The notes beneath the pieces are model-generated. The model was given only the letters and a program-made list of their open reading frames with translations, had not been told where the DNA came from and searched no databases. 64,000 nucleotides of DNA. It comes from JAFDZO01 sp038225955. GTDB lineage: Bacteria; Bacteroidota; Ignavibacteria; Tepidaquicellales; Tepidaquicellaceae. The stretch lies in contig JBBRQV010000001.1 of NCBI GenBank assembly GCA_038225955.1, positions 22,360-86,359 on the forward strand. Direction: 5' to 3'. This document shows positions 37,601 to 45,159 of the stretch, in pieces (the stretch's first letter is position 1; each line of letters begins with the position of its first letter). The position numbers and the translations under genes were made by a program.

Positions 37601-38264
37601 TTTCCATCAGGAATTTTATATTACCGTATTCGAATGTGGCTTCAGCGGCATCTATTCCGCTTTGGTTTTTTATCTCTGATATAAGCGTAGCTGCTAATGT
37701 TTTTGACTCTTCAGGAATCTGGAAATTTTCCGGAGCGAATTTATCGCCTTCGTAAAACCATCTGTAATTTTTTTCTAGCTCGGCCAATTCGTTTACAAAC
37801 CGCGCCGTGTATTTTTCTTCGTCAACATTAAAATCTAATTTACCTGCAAAGAGTAATTTTATTTTTGAAATGAAAGCATCAAGCTCGAGCCAGTTTATTT
37901 TAGCAAGGTCTTCGGATTTGAATCTTCTGAATACCTTTCTTTGCACAAACTCTTTTTTGAACAGAAATATATCTTCGTTATACTTCGCCTCTTCAACGTG
38001 TTTTAACAAATGCCCTTCGACAAGAAAAAGCTCGCCGAGAAAATCGGATAAATAAACGCTGGAATCCATTATCACTTCCGATGCCTGAATGTAAGTATAG
38101 CCTTCGCCTTGCGAATCGCGGTATTTTTTGAATTCTTCAAATTTCTCGGGACTCGCAGCTTCAAAAAATTTATAAAAATCCTCGCAAAGATTTTTAAGTT
38201 TTTCGCTGACAAACAAATCTGCAAAAGAATAGCCGAATTTGGGGTTTAAGATGTTTTCGTTCAT
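34614..38264 (-). CDS. Large iron-sulfur flavoprotein, NfnB-NfnA-like fusion
   Basis: A 1216-residue oxidoreductase. The first ~290 residues are helical and unassigned. Next is a cysteine cluster typical of GltD-like N-termini (CMYCHDRDKDSC at about 298, CPLDEK at 330, CPGTGHRICNDCMKGC at 366-382). An FAD site follows (VLVVGMGPAGYT, about 438), then an NAD(P) site (VIIGGGLTAID, about 618). The C-terminal third is like ferredoxin-reductase/PyrK: a flavin-binding barrel, NAD site VLIAGGGSGNAVLL (about 1023) and a Cys set CMMKDVCAQC...CEC (about 1153-1179) for a [2Fe-2S] cluster. The order matches NfnB followed by NfnA, enzymes that bifurcate electrons between NAD(P)H and ferredoxin; the equivalence is inference. 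It is divergent from the pyrimidine cluster. Confidence 0.82.
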   Translation of the reverse strand: MNENILNPKFGYSFADLFVSEKLKNLCEDFYKFFEAASPEKFEEFKKYRDSQGEGYTYIQASEVIMDSSVYLSDFLGELFLVEGHLLKHVEEAKYNEDIFLFKKEFVQRKVFRRFKSEDLAKINWLELDAFISKIKLLFAGKLDFNVDEEKYTARFVNELAELEKNYRWFYEGDKFAPENFQIPEESKTLAATLISEIKNQSGIDAAEATFEYGNIKFLMEKVMEWVFAKRSYDKSAAKWVSYFEPEKLDFEHLVHVEIPEPDFPEKFEGAEEHFLQRNGFELHDHPMTERQILNQVDYCMYCHDRDKDSCSKGLKDRFGVLKSNALGIELTGCPLDEKISEFHLLRKSGFPLSALAIIAIDNPMCPGTGHRICNDCMKGCIYQKQEPVNIPQTETNTLRDVVNLPYGFEIYTLLTRWNPINIKRPYALDYNGKNVLVVGMGPAGYTLSHHLLNAGYGISAIDGLKIEPLFGEYTGINPLTNERTEPKAVKDFATEIQQELDKRILQGFGGVTEYGITVRWDKNFLSMIYVNLARRNNFRLYDGVRLGSSLTIDDAWAMGFDHIGLAAGAGTPTIVNMKNNLAKGVRKSTDYLMSLQLTGASKDDNLTSTMIQLPAVIIGGGLTAIDTTAETAAYYTVQVKRVLDRYEKISVLKGEEYFWSEFKEEDKDIIKTFIEHGREVRSEEELAKLEDRKTNYINLIRKFGGVSLVYRKRMQDSPAYRGNHEEIKEALEQGVYFIENLSPVEIIKDKYGRAEKVVFEKQTVETDENGKVKHKNSGEFIELPARTVQVAAGTSPNSIYEKEYPDTFELDEWKQYFKSFSLNKNEAGNFELEPATKKDDAFFTSYNKNGKYISFYGDNHPKYVGSVVKAMASAKKGARDVIELLSNEEGKYSLSNEFFEITNAAFLSAVHSVKRLNDRTIELVIKNKSGAERFKAGQFFKLQNYEVLSEKKNGISTAFEGVALAATSVDVEKGLVKFVVIEEGVSTSMIGNLKQGAKVFLMGPTGTPSNIPENQNVLIAGGGSGNAVLLSIAKALKEQNNNVLYFAGYRNNEDVFDRDIIESSSDKVIWCSEVGDINPGRESDSFFKGNIIDGIKNYVSNNTNLTNINKIITAGSPEMMKALRDARRTFLKEYLNGHDAIASINSPMQCMMKDVCAQCLQRNIDPVTGKEKYVYSCECQEQNLDEIDFSNLEERLEMNSPMEKLNRIYYECFIK

Positions 38265-38443
38265 TTCCTCATTTTACAATAAAAACAATTAACCGTAAAT
38301 ATAATTTTAAATTTATTAAATAAGAATTTATTAATTTTTTGCACTTATTTTGCAGAGAGGAAACGCTGAAATAAAGTATTTATTTATAAAATAATTTTCG
38401 TTATACTCAATATTCAACTAAAAACAACAACATTTTAATTATT

Positions 38444-39907
38444 ATGGAAAAGATTAAATATTCCGAGGTAAAGAATTTTATTGACGGAAAGTTCACTTCT
38501 AACGGGCAGGCAAGAATGGACATACTTTCACCTATTAATGGTGAAGTTATTTCAAAAGTTCTTCTATCAAAAAGAAATGATTTAGACGCAGCAGTAGAAT
38601 CCGCCAAAAAGGCATTTCCTGCCTGGTCAGCCACACCTATAAAAGAAAGAGTACAGATTTTCTACAGATACAGAAGCCTCATGGAAAAACACATGGACGA
38701 GCTTGCTTACATTACACACTTAGAAAACGGAAAAACGCTCGGCGAGGCAAGAGCTGAAGTTGAAAAAAGCATCGAGCTTACAGAATTTGCATGCTCATTA
38801 CCGCAGCTAATCGGCGGTGAAATTCTTGAAGTAAGTAAAGGTGTTGAGTGCAGAATTGACCACTCTCCATTAGGTGTTGTTGCTTCCATCGCTCCTTTTA
38901 ATTTTCCACACATGGTGCCTCACTGGACGATTCCGAATGCAATCGCTCTAGGAAATTGTATGATCTTAAAACCATCAGAGCAGGTGCCGATTACTTCAAG
39001 CTACATAGCTGATATGTTAAAAGAAGCAGGACTTCCTGACGGAGTGTTCAATGTTGTTAACGGTGATAAAGAAATCGTAGAAGCAATCTGCGACCATCCG
39101 GGAATTGCAGCGGTATCATTTGTAGGTTCAACTCACGTTGCAAAAATTGTTTATACACGTTCAACAGGAACATTAAAAAGATGCGTATCATTAGGCGGAG
39201 CAAAAAATCACTTAATAGTAATGCCTGATGCAAATGTAGATATGACGGCATCAAACGTAGCTGCTTCAATGGCTGGCTGCGCAGGACAAAGATGTATGGC
39301 TGCCTCTGCAATGCTTGGCGTCGGACCGATTGACCACATTGTAACAAGATTAGTTGAAGAAGCAAAGAAAATAATTCCGGGGCAAAATCTTGGCTCGGTA
39401 ATTTCAAAAGAAGCAAAAGAAAGAATCGAAAGATATATTACCGAAGCAGAAAAGGCCGGGGCAAAAGTTTTAGTTGACGGAAGAAATGCAGTCGTGCCGA
39501 ATAACGAAGGCGGCTTCTATGTCGGACCTACGGTTATCGATTTTGTAAAACCTGAAATGGCAATTGCTAAAGAAGAAGTATTCGGACCTGTGATTGCAAT
39601 TATCAGAACAGATACATTAGAAGAAGCAGTGAAAATCGAAAACAGCTCTAACTACGGAAACGCAGCATCTATCTTTACACAAAGCGGAAGTTTTGCAAGG
39701 TACGTGATGGAGCATGCATCGGCAGGAATGATTGGCGTGAACATCGGAGTTCCGGTACCACGCGAACCGTTCTCCTTCGGCGGTTGGAACGAATCTAAAT
39801 TCGGAACAAGCGATATTACAGGAAAGAGTTCAATTGAATTCTGGACACAATTAAAAAAGACAAGCATTAAATGGAATGCTGAAGCGAAAACTAACTGGAT
39901 GAGCTAA
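38444..39907 (+). CDS. mmsA: CoA-acylating (methyl)malonate-semialdehyde dehydrogenase
   Basis: A 487-residue aldehyde dehydrogenase of the MmsA type, which uses NAD and CoA to turn malonate semialdehyde into acetyl-CoA, or methylmalonate semialdehyde into propionyl-CoA. The catalytic Cys is in GCAGQRCMAAS (about residue 284). FNFPHMVPHWTIP, SLGGAKNHLIVMPDAN and VPVPREPFSFGGWNESKFG are MmsA hallmarks. It is the first gene of the pyrimidine degradation cluster and supplies its final step. The stop codon is followed immediately by repeat sequence. Confidence 0.94.
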   Translation: MEKIKYSEVKNFIDGKFTSNGQARMDILSPINGEVISKVLLSKRNDLDAAVESAKKAFPAWSATPIKERVQIFYRYRSLMEKHMDELAYITHLENGKTLGEARAEVEKSIELTEFACSLPQLIGGEILEVSKGVECRIDHSPLGVVASIAPFNFPHMVPHWTIPNAIALGNCMILKPSEQVPITSSYIADMLKEAGLPDGVFNVVNGDKEIVEAICDHPGIAAVSFVGSTHVAKIVYTRSTGTLKRCVSLGGAKNHLIVMPDANVDMTASNVAASMAGCAGQRCMAASAMLGVGPIDHIVTRLVEEAKKIIPGQNLGSVISKEAKERIERYITEAEKAGAKVLVDGRNAVVPNNEGGFYVGPTVIDFVKPEMAIAKEEVFGPVIAIIRTDTLEEAVKIENSSNYGNAASIFTQSGSFARYVMEHASAGMIGVNIGVPVPREPFSFGGWNESKFGTSDITGKSSIEFWTQLKKTSIKWNAEAKTNWMS

Positions 39908-40030
39908 TTCGTTTTTCGTTGCTCGTTGTTAGTTATCCGTTGTTAGAAAGAATTTATGATTGGATTCCCGCCTTCGCGGGAAGGACAACTAGAGACAGGA
40001 TTTAAAAACCTGTCAGGTCAGTTTAAAACT
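39908..40030. repeat. Hairpin-rich intergenic repeat between mmsA and the aminotransferase
   Basis: It begins with CGTT-rich sequence (TTCGTTGCTCGTTGTTAG) like that flanking the four-helix-bundle gene at 47804. Then come GGATTCCCGCCTTCGCGGGAA (a TTCCCGC/GCGGGAA hairpin) and a GACAGG/CCTGTC hairpin. The Met at 39956 reads through this repeat and is not the aminotransferase start. Confidence 0.7.
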
Positions 40031-40042
40031 TTAAATTATACA

Positions 40043-41392
40043 ATGTATCAAATCACACAAGATAAAAACGAAGTAATAGATAATAGTCTTAATTTTACTT
40101 TGACATCATGGTCGAAGCAAAAGGGCGCGAAGCCGATGGCTATAAAAAGCGGTAAAGGAATTTTTATTTACGATTACGATGATAAAAGATATTTTGATTT
40201 CTCCTCGCAGTTGATATGCATTAACATCGGTCACGGACATCCGAAAGTTGCTGAAGCAGTTGCAAAGCAAATGTCGGAAATCAGTTACGTGTACCCGGGA
40301 ATGGTTACAGCAGCAAGAGGTGACCTCGGAAAAAAATTAGCAGAGATTGCGCCCGGTGATATGAACAAAGCGTTCTTCACACTCGGCGGAGCGGAAGCAG
40401 TTGAAAATGCAATCAAGCTTGCAAGAGTTTTTACAGGAAGACATAAAATAGTTTCTTTCTATCAGTCATATCATGGAGCAACATACGCATCTGCCACTGC
40501 AGGCGGCGACCCGAGAAAACATGCGATAGATGCACAGCAGCCGGGAAATTTTGTTCACGTTGAAAATCCTTATTTCTACAGATGTCCGTGGAATAGTAAG
40601 ACACCCGAAGAGTGTTCTGAAATGGCTGCAGCTCACATGGAAAGAGTTATTCAATACGAAGGACCGCAAACAGTTGCTGCAATTATGATGGAAGGCGAAT
40701 CAGGTTCATCAGGATGTATAAAATATCCTGAAGGCTTTTGGAAAAAAGTTGAAGCAATTGCAAAAAGATACGGAATACTTTTAATTTCCGATGAAGTAAT
40801 GAGCGGATTTGGAAGAACAGGAAAATGGTTCGGTGTTGATAATCACGGAGTTGTGCCTGACATCTTAACTATGGCAAAAGGTCTTACATCAGCGTATCTT
40901 CCTATGGGAGGAATAATGGTGAGAGACGAAATTGCGAAGGCATTCGATGAAAAGCCGTTACCATTGGGACTAACTTATTCTGCTCACGCAGTTACATGCG
41001 CAGCAGCAAATGCAGTAATAGATGTTTATCAGGAAGAGAATTTAATTGAGAACGCTGCTAAGATGGGAAAATATATGGACGAGCAGGTCGCAAAATTAAA
41101 AGAGAAGCATCCTTGTATAGGTGATTTCAGAAATACAGGTTTACTTGGCTGTCTTGAACTTGTTAAAAATCGCGAGACAAAAGAACCGATGGCAAGATGG
41201 AATGCGCCGCCTAATGAAATGGAAGTAATGAATAAAATCATGGGGAAAATCGCCGAGCTTGGCATGTACACAATGGGAAGATGGAATATGGTTTTCATCG
41301 CTCCGCCGCTTTGTATAGATAAAGAACAAATTGATGAAGGTCTGGATATAATTTCCAAAGCTCTCACAATTGCAGATGAACATTGTAAATAA
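40043..41392 (+). CDS. Class III aminotransferase (beta-alanine/taurine:pyruvate type)
   Basis: A PLP enzyme of 449 residues from the ATG at 40043 (MYQITQDKNEV). An upstream ATG at 39956 would add 29 residues encoded by an intergenic repeat and is rejected. Motifs are HGHPKVAEAV, GGAEAVENAIKLAR, SYHGATYASATAGGDPR, LLISDEVMSGFGRTGKW and the PLP lysine in LTMAKGLTSAYLPMGG (about 279). The sequence is closest in style to taurine- and beta-alanine:pyruvate aminotransferases. In this cluster it would deaminate beta-alanine or 3-aminoisobutyrate to the semialdehyde used by MmsA. Substrate choice is inferred from context. Confidence 0.9.
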   Translation: MYQITQDKNEVIDNSLNFTLTSWSKQKGAKPMAIKSGKGIFIYDYDDKRYFDFSSQLICINIGHGHPKVAEAVAKQMSEISYVYPGMVTAARGDLGKKLAEIAPGDMNKAFFTLGGAEAVENAIKLARVFTGRHKIVSFYQSYHGATYASATAGGDPRKHAIDAQQPGNFVHVENPYFYRCPWNSKTPEECSEMAAAHMERVIQYEGPQTVAAIMMEGESGSSGCIKYPEGFWKKVEAIAKRYGILLISDEVMSGFGRTGKWFGVDNHGVVPDILTMAKGLTSAYLPMGGIMVRDEIAKAFDEKPLPLGLTYSAHAVTCAAANAVIDVYQEENLIENAAKMGKYMDEQVAKLKEKHPCIGDFRNTGLLGCLELVKNRETKEPMARWNAPPNEMEVMNKIMGKIAELGMYTMGRWNMVFIAPPLCIDKEQIDEGLDIISKALTIADEHCK

Positions 41393-41421
41393 TTTAAGAA
41401 TAGGATTTTACATTTTTACTT

Positions 41422-41444
41422 CCCCCTCCTTTATAAGGAGGGGG
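41422..41444. repeat. G/C-rich hairpin repeat
   Basis: CCCCCTCCTT pairs with AAGGAGGGGG around a 3-nt loop, followed by GACTGAGGGGGCGGTTT. It resembles the CTCCCCCTT/AAGGGGGAG hairpin followed by GTTAGAGGGGG at 63170, suggesting one dispersed family. Confidence 0.7.
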
Positions 41445-41458
41445 ACTGAGGGGGCGGT

Positions 41459-41477
41459 TTAAGTTACACAAACTTAA
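41459..41477. repeat. Short hairpin before the small ORF
   Basis: TTAAGTT and AACTTAA with a 5-nt loop, 46 bp before the ATG at 41524. Confidence 0.5.
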
Positions 41478-41523
41478 GTTTTACGTTACGACACTGGAGC
41501 ATCAGAACGAGCAGAAAAATAAT

Positions 41524-41769
41524 ATGGAAGAAAATAAACTCTCTAAAAAAGAAAAATTAGAAAAGGCTACAAAAACTTTATTAAAGATTAGAGAAAGCGC
41601 TAAGGATTTAGATATTTCATTTGAAGAAATTACTGAGATCGTAGAACAAGTAAGAGAAGAAAAATATTTAAAAAAATTCAAAATAAAAACTAACATAAAC
41701 CCTTTTGAACAACGATTCACAGGATTTAGTTTTAAAAAAAGAAATAGAATCTTCTCCTTTATACAGTGA
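41524..41769 (+). CDS. Small hypothetical protein overlapping the transporter start
   Basis: An 81-residue ORF. The first 50 residues are charged and helical (KLSKKEKLEKATKTLLKIRE, SFEEITEIVEQVREEKYLKK), a style common to small antitoxins and regulators. The last ~22 residues are read in another frame over the 5' end of the transporter gene (65-bp overlap) and look fortuitous (GFSFKKRNRIFSF). No partner toxin is adjacent. It may be a decayed insertion that replaced the original leader of the transporter. Coding status uncertain. Confidence 0.45.
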   Translation: MEENKLSKKEKLEKATKTLLKIRESAKDLDISFEEITEIVEQVREEKYLKKFKIKTNINPFEQRFTGFSFKKRNRIFSFIQ

Positions 41770-43192
41770 AGATTTAGCCCCTGTCTCTCAATCCCGCAGA
41801 ACATGGGGCACATGGAACTACGCGGCGCTTTGGATAAGCATGAGCTTATGCATTCCGACGTATATGCTTGCAAGCTCGTTAATAGAGGGCGGAATGAACT
41901 GGTGGCAATCTATAATGACAATTTTTATTGCCAATACAGTTGTGCTTATTCCCATGATATTGAACGGACGCGCAGGCGCAAAGTACGGAATACCGTTTCC
42001 TGTTTTTGTCCGCGCAAGCTTCGGCGTTAAAGGCGCAAACATTCCTGCCATCCTCCGCGCAATTGTTGCATGCGGATGGTTCGGTATTCAGGCATGGATA
42101 GGCGGCTTCTCGCTTTATCAGATGATTCACGTATGGTATCCGGGCATCGCTAATTTACCGCATATATTCCCTGCATGGATGGGACTTGAAACAGGTCCTG
42201 CAATAACATTCTTTCTATTCTGGCTTCTTAATATGTACGTCGTTTACCTCGGCGTTGACAGCATAAAAAAACTTTTAGTATTCAAAGCATTCTTTTTACC
42301 AATAGCGGCATTAGCTTTATTGTTCTGGGCTATCAACGCAGGCAATGGCTTAGGCCCGATACTTGCGACTCCTTCTAAGTTTGCCAACAGCGGCGAGTTC
42401 TGGCATTTCTTCTTCCCTGCATTAACGGGAATGGTCGGCTTCTGGGCAACACTATCATTGAACATACCTGACTTTACTCGCTACGCAAAAAGTCAACGCG
42501 CGCAGGTAATGGGACAGATAATCGGTCTGCCACCCTCAATGACTTTGTTTGCTTTCATTGGAGTAGTGGTCACATCTGCTACAACGATTATTTACGGAAC
42601 GACTATATGGGACCCTGTTGTGCTTGCAGGAAAATTTGAAAATAAAATTATTGTAAGCGTTGCAATGATATGCGTTGCTGTTTCTACATTAGCAACAAAT
42701 ATTGCAGCAAATATTGTAAGTCCGGCAAATGATTTTGCGCAGTTATCTCCTGCAAAAATTGATTTCAGAAAAGGCGGATATATTACGGGTGTAATCGGAA
42801 TTTTAATCTTCCCATGGAAATTGATTGCGGACCCTACAGGATATATTTTTACGTGGCTGATTGCATACTCTAGTTTACTGGGACCTGTAGGCGGAATTAT
42901 GATTGTAGATTATTTCTTTATTCGAAATCAGCATTTACATCTGAACGAATTGTACGAAGTAAAAGGTGAATATACTTATAGCAACGGATATCACATGACG
43001 GCAATCATTGCGTTGATAATCGGTATAGTGCCTAACATTCCGGGATTTTTAGTAACGGTTAATTTAGTGCCGAAGGATACTTTCCCTGAGTGGATATCTC
43101 ACTTGTATAATTATGCATGGTTCGTTGGATTTTTTGTTTCGGGAATTGTGTATTATATATTTATGAGAAATAAAACTGTTGCAAAAAATTAA
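41705..43192 (+). CDS. NCS1-family nucleobase:cation symporter
   Basis: A 495-residue membrane transporter with about twelve helices. The N-terminal hallmark is SPLYSEDLAPV followed by RRTWGTWNYAALWISMSLCI; later come GRAGAKYGIPFPVFVRASFG and NIPDFTRYAKSQRAQ. These are family motifs of NCS1 permeases for uracil, allantoin, hydantoin and related compounds. The start is TTG at 41705: a stop lies at 41696 and no ATG occurs before the first helix. Given its neighbours it probably imports uracil or thymine. It is followed after 22 bp by the dihydropyrimidinase gene. Confidence 0.92.
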   Translation: MNNDSQDLVLKKEIESSPLYSEDLAPVSQSRRTWGTWNYAALWISMSLCIPTYMLASSLIEGGMNWWQSIMTIFIANTVVLIPMILNGRAGAKYGIPFPVFVRASFGVKGANIPAILRAIVACGWFGIQAWIGGFSLYQMIHVWYPGIANLPHIFPAWMGLETGPAITFFLFWLLNMYVVYLGVDSIKKLLVFKAFFLPIAALALLFWAINAGNGLGPILATPSKFANSGEFWHFFFPALTGMVGFWATLSLNIPDFTRYAKSQRAQVMGQIIGLPPSMTLFAFIGVVVTSATTIIYGTTIWDPVVLAGKFENKIIVSVAMICVAVSTLATNIAANIVSPANDFAQLSPAKIDFRKGGYITGVIGILIFPWKLIADPTGYIFTWLIAYSSLLGPVGGIMIVDYFFIRNQHLHLNELYEVKGEYTYSNGYHMTAIIALIIGIVPNIPGFLVTVNLVPKDTFPEWISHLYNYAWFVGFFVSGIVYYIFMRNKTVAKN

Positions 43193-43214
43193 ATTTTAAA
43201 TTGTAAAATATTTT

Positions 43215-44597
43215 ATGTCATTACTTATAAAAAATGGAAGAGTGATAACTGCTTCCGAAGATTACATTGCAGATGTTTTTATCGAAGGTGAAAAGATTTC
43301 CAAGATTGGAAAAAATCTTGACGTAAAAGCAGATGAAACGATTGATGCTTCAGGTAAACTTGTTATGCCGGGAGGAATTGACCCGCACGTCCATTTAGAC
43401 ATGCCTTTTATGGGAACATTTTCATCCGATAGCTACGAAACAGGAACACGCGCAGCGCTTCACGGTGGAACGACGACGGTAATTGATTTCATATTGCAGA
43501 CGCAGGGAAAATCATTGCAATCAGCTTATGATGAATGGAGCGGCAGAGCAAACGGTACTGCATACGGAGATTATTCTTTTCATATGGCAGTAACAGATTT
43601 CAACGATGAAACAAAAAAAGAAATTTCTCACTTCATAAATGAATTAGGAATTACATCGTTCAAAACATTCATGGCTTATAAAGGCGCATTGATGATTGAC
43701 GACAGGCAGATGATTGGCTTGATGAATGAAGTTCGTGACCAGGGCGGAATGGTAACAGTACACGCAACTAACGGAGACATGATTGACTTCTTAATCGCGA
43801 AACACAGAGCCGAAGGAAAAATGGAACCGCTCTATCATTATCTTTCGCAGCCGGAAGTTACCGAAGCAGAGGCATCGGGAAGATTTGCAGATATGGCGCG
43901 ATACACAGGTGTTCCCGGATATATTGTACACATGACTTGCGAAGGCGCGCTGAATGCAATCAGAAAAGAAATGCAAAGCAACTACAGAGTTTATGCTGAA
44001 ACATGCATTCAATATTTATTATTAGATGCTTCGCTATACGAGAAAAATTTTGAAGGTGCTAAGTGGGTAATGAGTCCCCCGCTCAGAGAGAAAAAAGATC
44101 AGGCGGCTTTATGGGGCGCATTGAATCAGGGAAGTATTCAGGTTGTTGCGACTGATCACTGTCCATTTATGTGGGCTCAAAAAGAAATGGGAAAAGATGA
44201 TTTTTCAAAAATTCCGAACGGTCATCCTGCAATTGAAAATAGAATAGAATTACTTTTCAGTGAAGGTGTTAACAAGGGAAAAATCACTTTAAATAAATTT
44301 GTAGAGGTTACATCAACAAATGCTGCGAAGATATTCGGAATGTTCCCGCAAAAAGGAACGATCGGTATAGGCGCAGATGCAGATATAATTATACTTGACC
44401 CAAATGAAGAGCATACACTCTCCGCAAAAACACATCACATGAATGTTGACTACAGCGGATACGAAGGCTGGAAATTAAAAGGAAAAGTAAAGCAGACGAT
44501 ATTACGTGGAACATTAGCAGTTGATAACGGCGATGTGAAGATAAAAAAAGGATATGGAAAGTTTGTGAAGAGAAATAAAGTAAATAATATAATTTAA
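43215..44597 (+). CDS. hydA: Dihydropyrimidinase
   Basis: A 460-residue cyclic amidohydrolase that opens dihydrouracil or dihydrothymine to the N-carbamoyl beta-amino acid. The metal ligands are in GGIDPHVHLDMPFMG (about residues 55-69), the carboxylated lysine is in SFKTFMAYKGAL (about 155), with further His at VTVHATNGD and YIVHMTCEG, and the catalytic Asp in VATDHCPFMWAQK (about 314). Length and motifs match bacterial dihydropyrimidinase/D-hydantoinase. It is step two of the pathway encoded here. Confidence 0.95.
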   Translation: MSLLIKNGRVITASEDYIADVFIEGEKISKIGKNLDVKADETIDASGKLVMPGGIDPHVHLDMPFMGTFSSDSYETGTRAALHGGTTTVIDFILQTQGKSLQSAYDEWSGRANGTAYGDYSFHMAVTDFNDETKKEISHFINELGITSFKTFMAYKGALMIDDRQMIGLMNEVRDQGGMVTVHATNGDMIDFLIAKHRAEGKMEPLYHYLSQPEVTEAEASGRFADMARYTGVPGYIVHMTCEGALNAIRKEMQSNYRVYAETCIQYLLLDASLYEKNFEGAKWVMSPPLREKKDQAALWGALNQGSIQVVATDHCPFMWAQKEMGKDDFSKIPNGHPAIENRIELLFSEGVNKGKITLNKFVEVTSTNAAKIFGMFPQKGTIGIGADADIIILDPNEEHTLSAKTHHMNVDYSGYEGWKLKGKVKQTILRGTLAVDNGDVKIKKGYGKFVKRNKVNNII

Positions 44598-44626
44598 TTT
44601 TTTGAATAAAAAATAGATTAAGTAAA

Positions 44627-44860
44627 ATGAATACCACTGAATTAAGAGAAAGAATTCTTAGAAAGGTTAACAAAATGAATGACGAAGAAGCTTTGAATAC
44701 AATCGACAAGGTAATTGATACCTTTAACGACGTAGACGAAGTATATACTCTAACTAAGGAGCAGGAAGACGTGATTAAAAAAAGTGACGAACAAGATGAA
44801 AAAGGTGATACAATTACAAACGAAGAAGCATATAAAAAAATAAAAGACCTGCTTAAATGA
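44627..44860 (+). CDS. Antitoxin of a RelE/ParE-type module
   Basis: A 77-residue acidic, helical protein (ELRERILRKVNKMNDEEALN ... DEQDEKGDTITNEEAYKKIK). It overlaps the ParE/RelE-like gene by 4 bp (ATGA), the usual antitoxin-then-toxin arrangement. The C-terminal TNEEAYKKIKDLL resembles toxin-binding tails of small antitoxins found in Bacteroidota. It is predicted to neutralise the toxin and repress the pair. The module interrupts the pyrimidine cluster. Confidence 0.82.
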   Translation: MNTTELRERILRKVNKMNDEEALNTIDKVIDTFNDVDEVYTLTKEQEDVIKKSDEQDEKGDTITNEEAYKKIKDLLK

Positions 44861-45150
44861 AAGTAGTTTGGTCTGATGATGCAATTATAGCTTTTAGTAA
44901 TATTATTATATATTGTATTGAGACCACAGGAAATAATAGTTTCAGCAACAAACTGAACGAAAGAATTTTTAAAAACATACAATTAATTTCCGACAATATT
45001 TACATTGGGAGGAAAACATCTCAAACAAATATTAGATCTCATGTTGTCGGCAACTATACAATTTTTTACCGTATAAAGAAAACTTATATACTTATAAATA
45101 CTGTATGGGATAATAGAAGAGATCCTAAAACTTTTAAAATTAAAATTTAA
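44857..45150 (+). CDS. RelE/ParE-family toxin
   Basis: A 97-residue toxin of the RelE/ParE superfamily. The start KVVWSDDAIIAFSNIIIY, the middle GRKTSQTNIRSHVVGNYTIF and the end INTVWDNRRDPKTFKI follow the family pattern (first helix, then RxxxVGNYxIFYRI and WDxRRxP). RelE members cleave mRNA on the ribosome and ParE members poison gyrase; which applies here cannot be decided. It ends 9 bp before the ureidopropionase start. Confidence 0.87.
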   Translation: MKVVWSDDAIIAFSNIIIYCIETTGNNSFSNKLNERIFKNIQLISDNIYIGRKTSQTNIRSHVVGNYTIFYRIKKTYILINTVWDNRRDPKTFKIKI

Positions 45151-45159
45151 TAATATTTT

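Noticed and set aside
39956..40042. Extended N-terminus for the aminotransferase
   Set aside because: The 29 extra residues are encoded by an intergenic hairpin repeat; the family-like sequence begins at 40043.
44389..44982. 197-residue minus-strand ORF across the toxin-antitoxin region
   Set aside because: Antisense to three well-supported genes; hydrophobic and Ser-rich in a shadow-like way.
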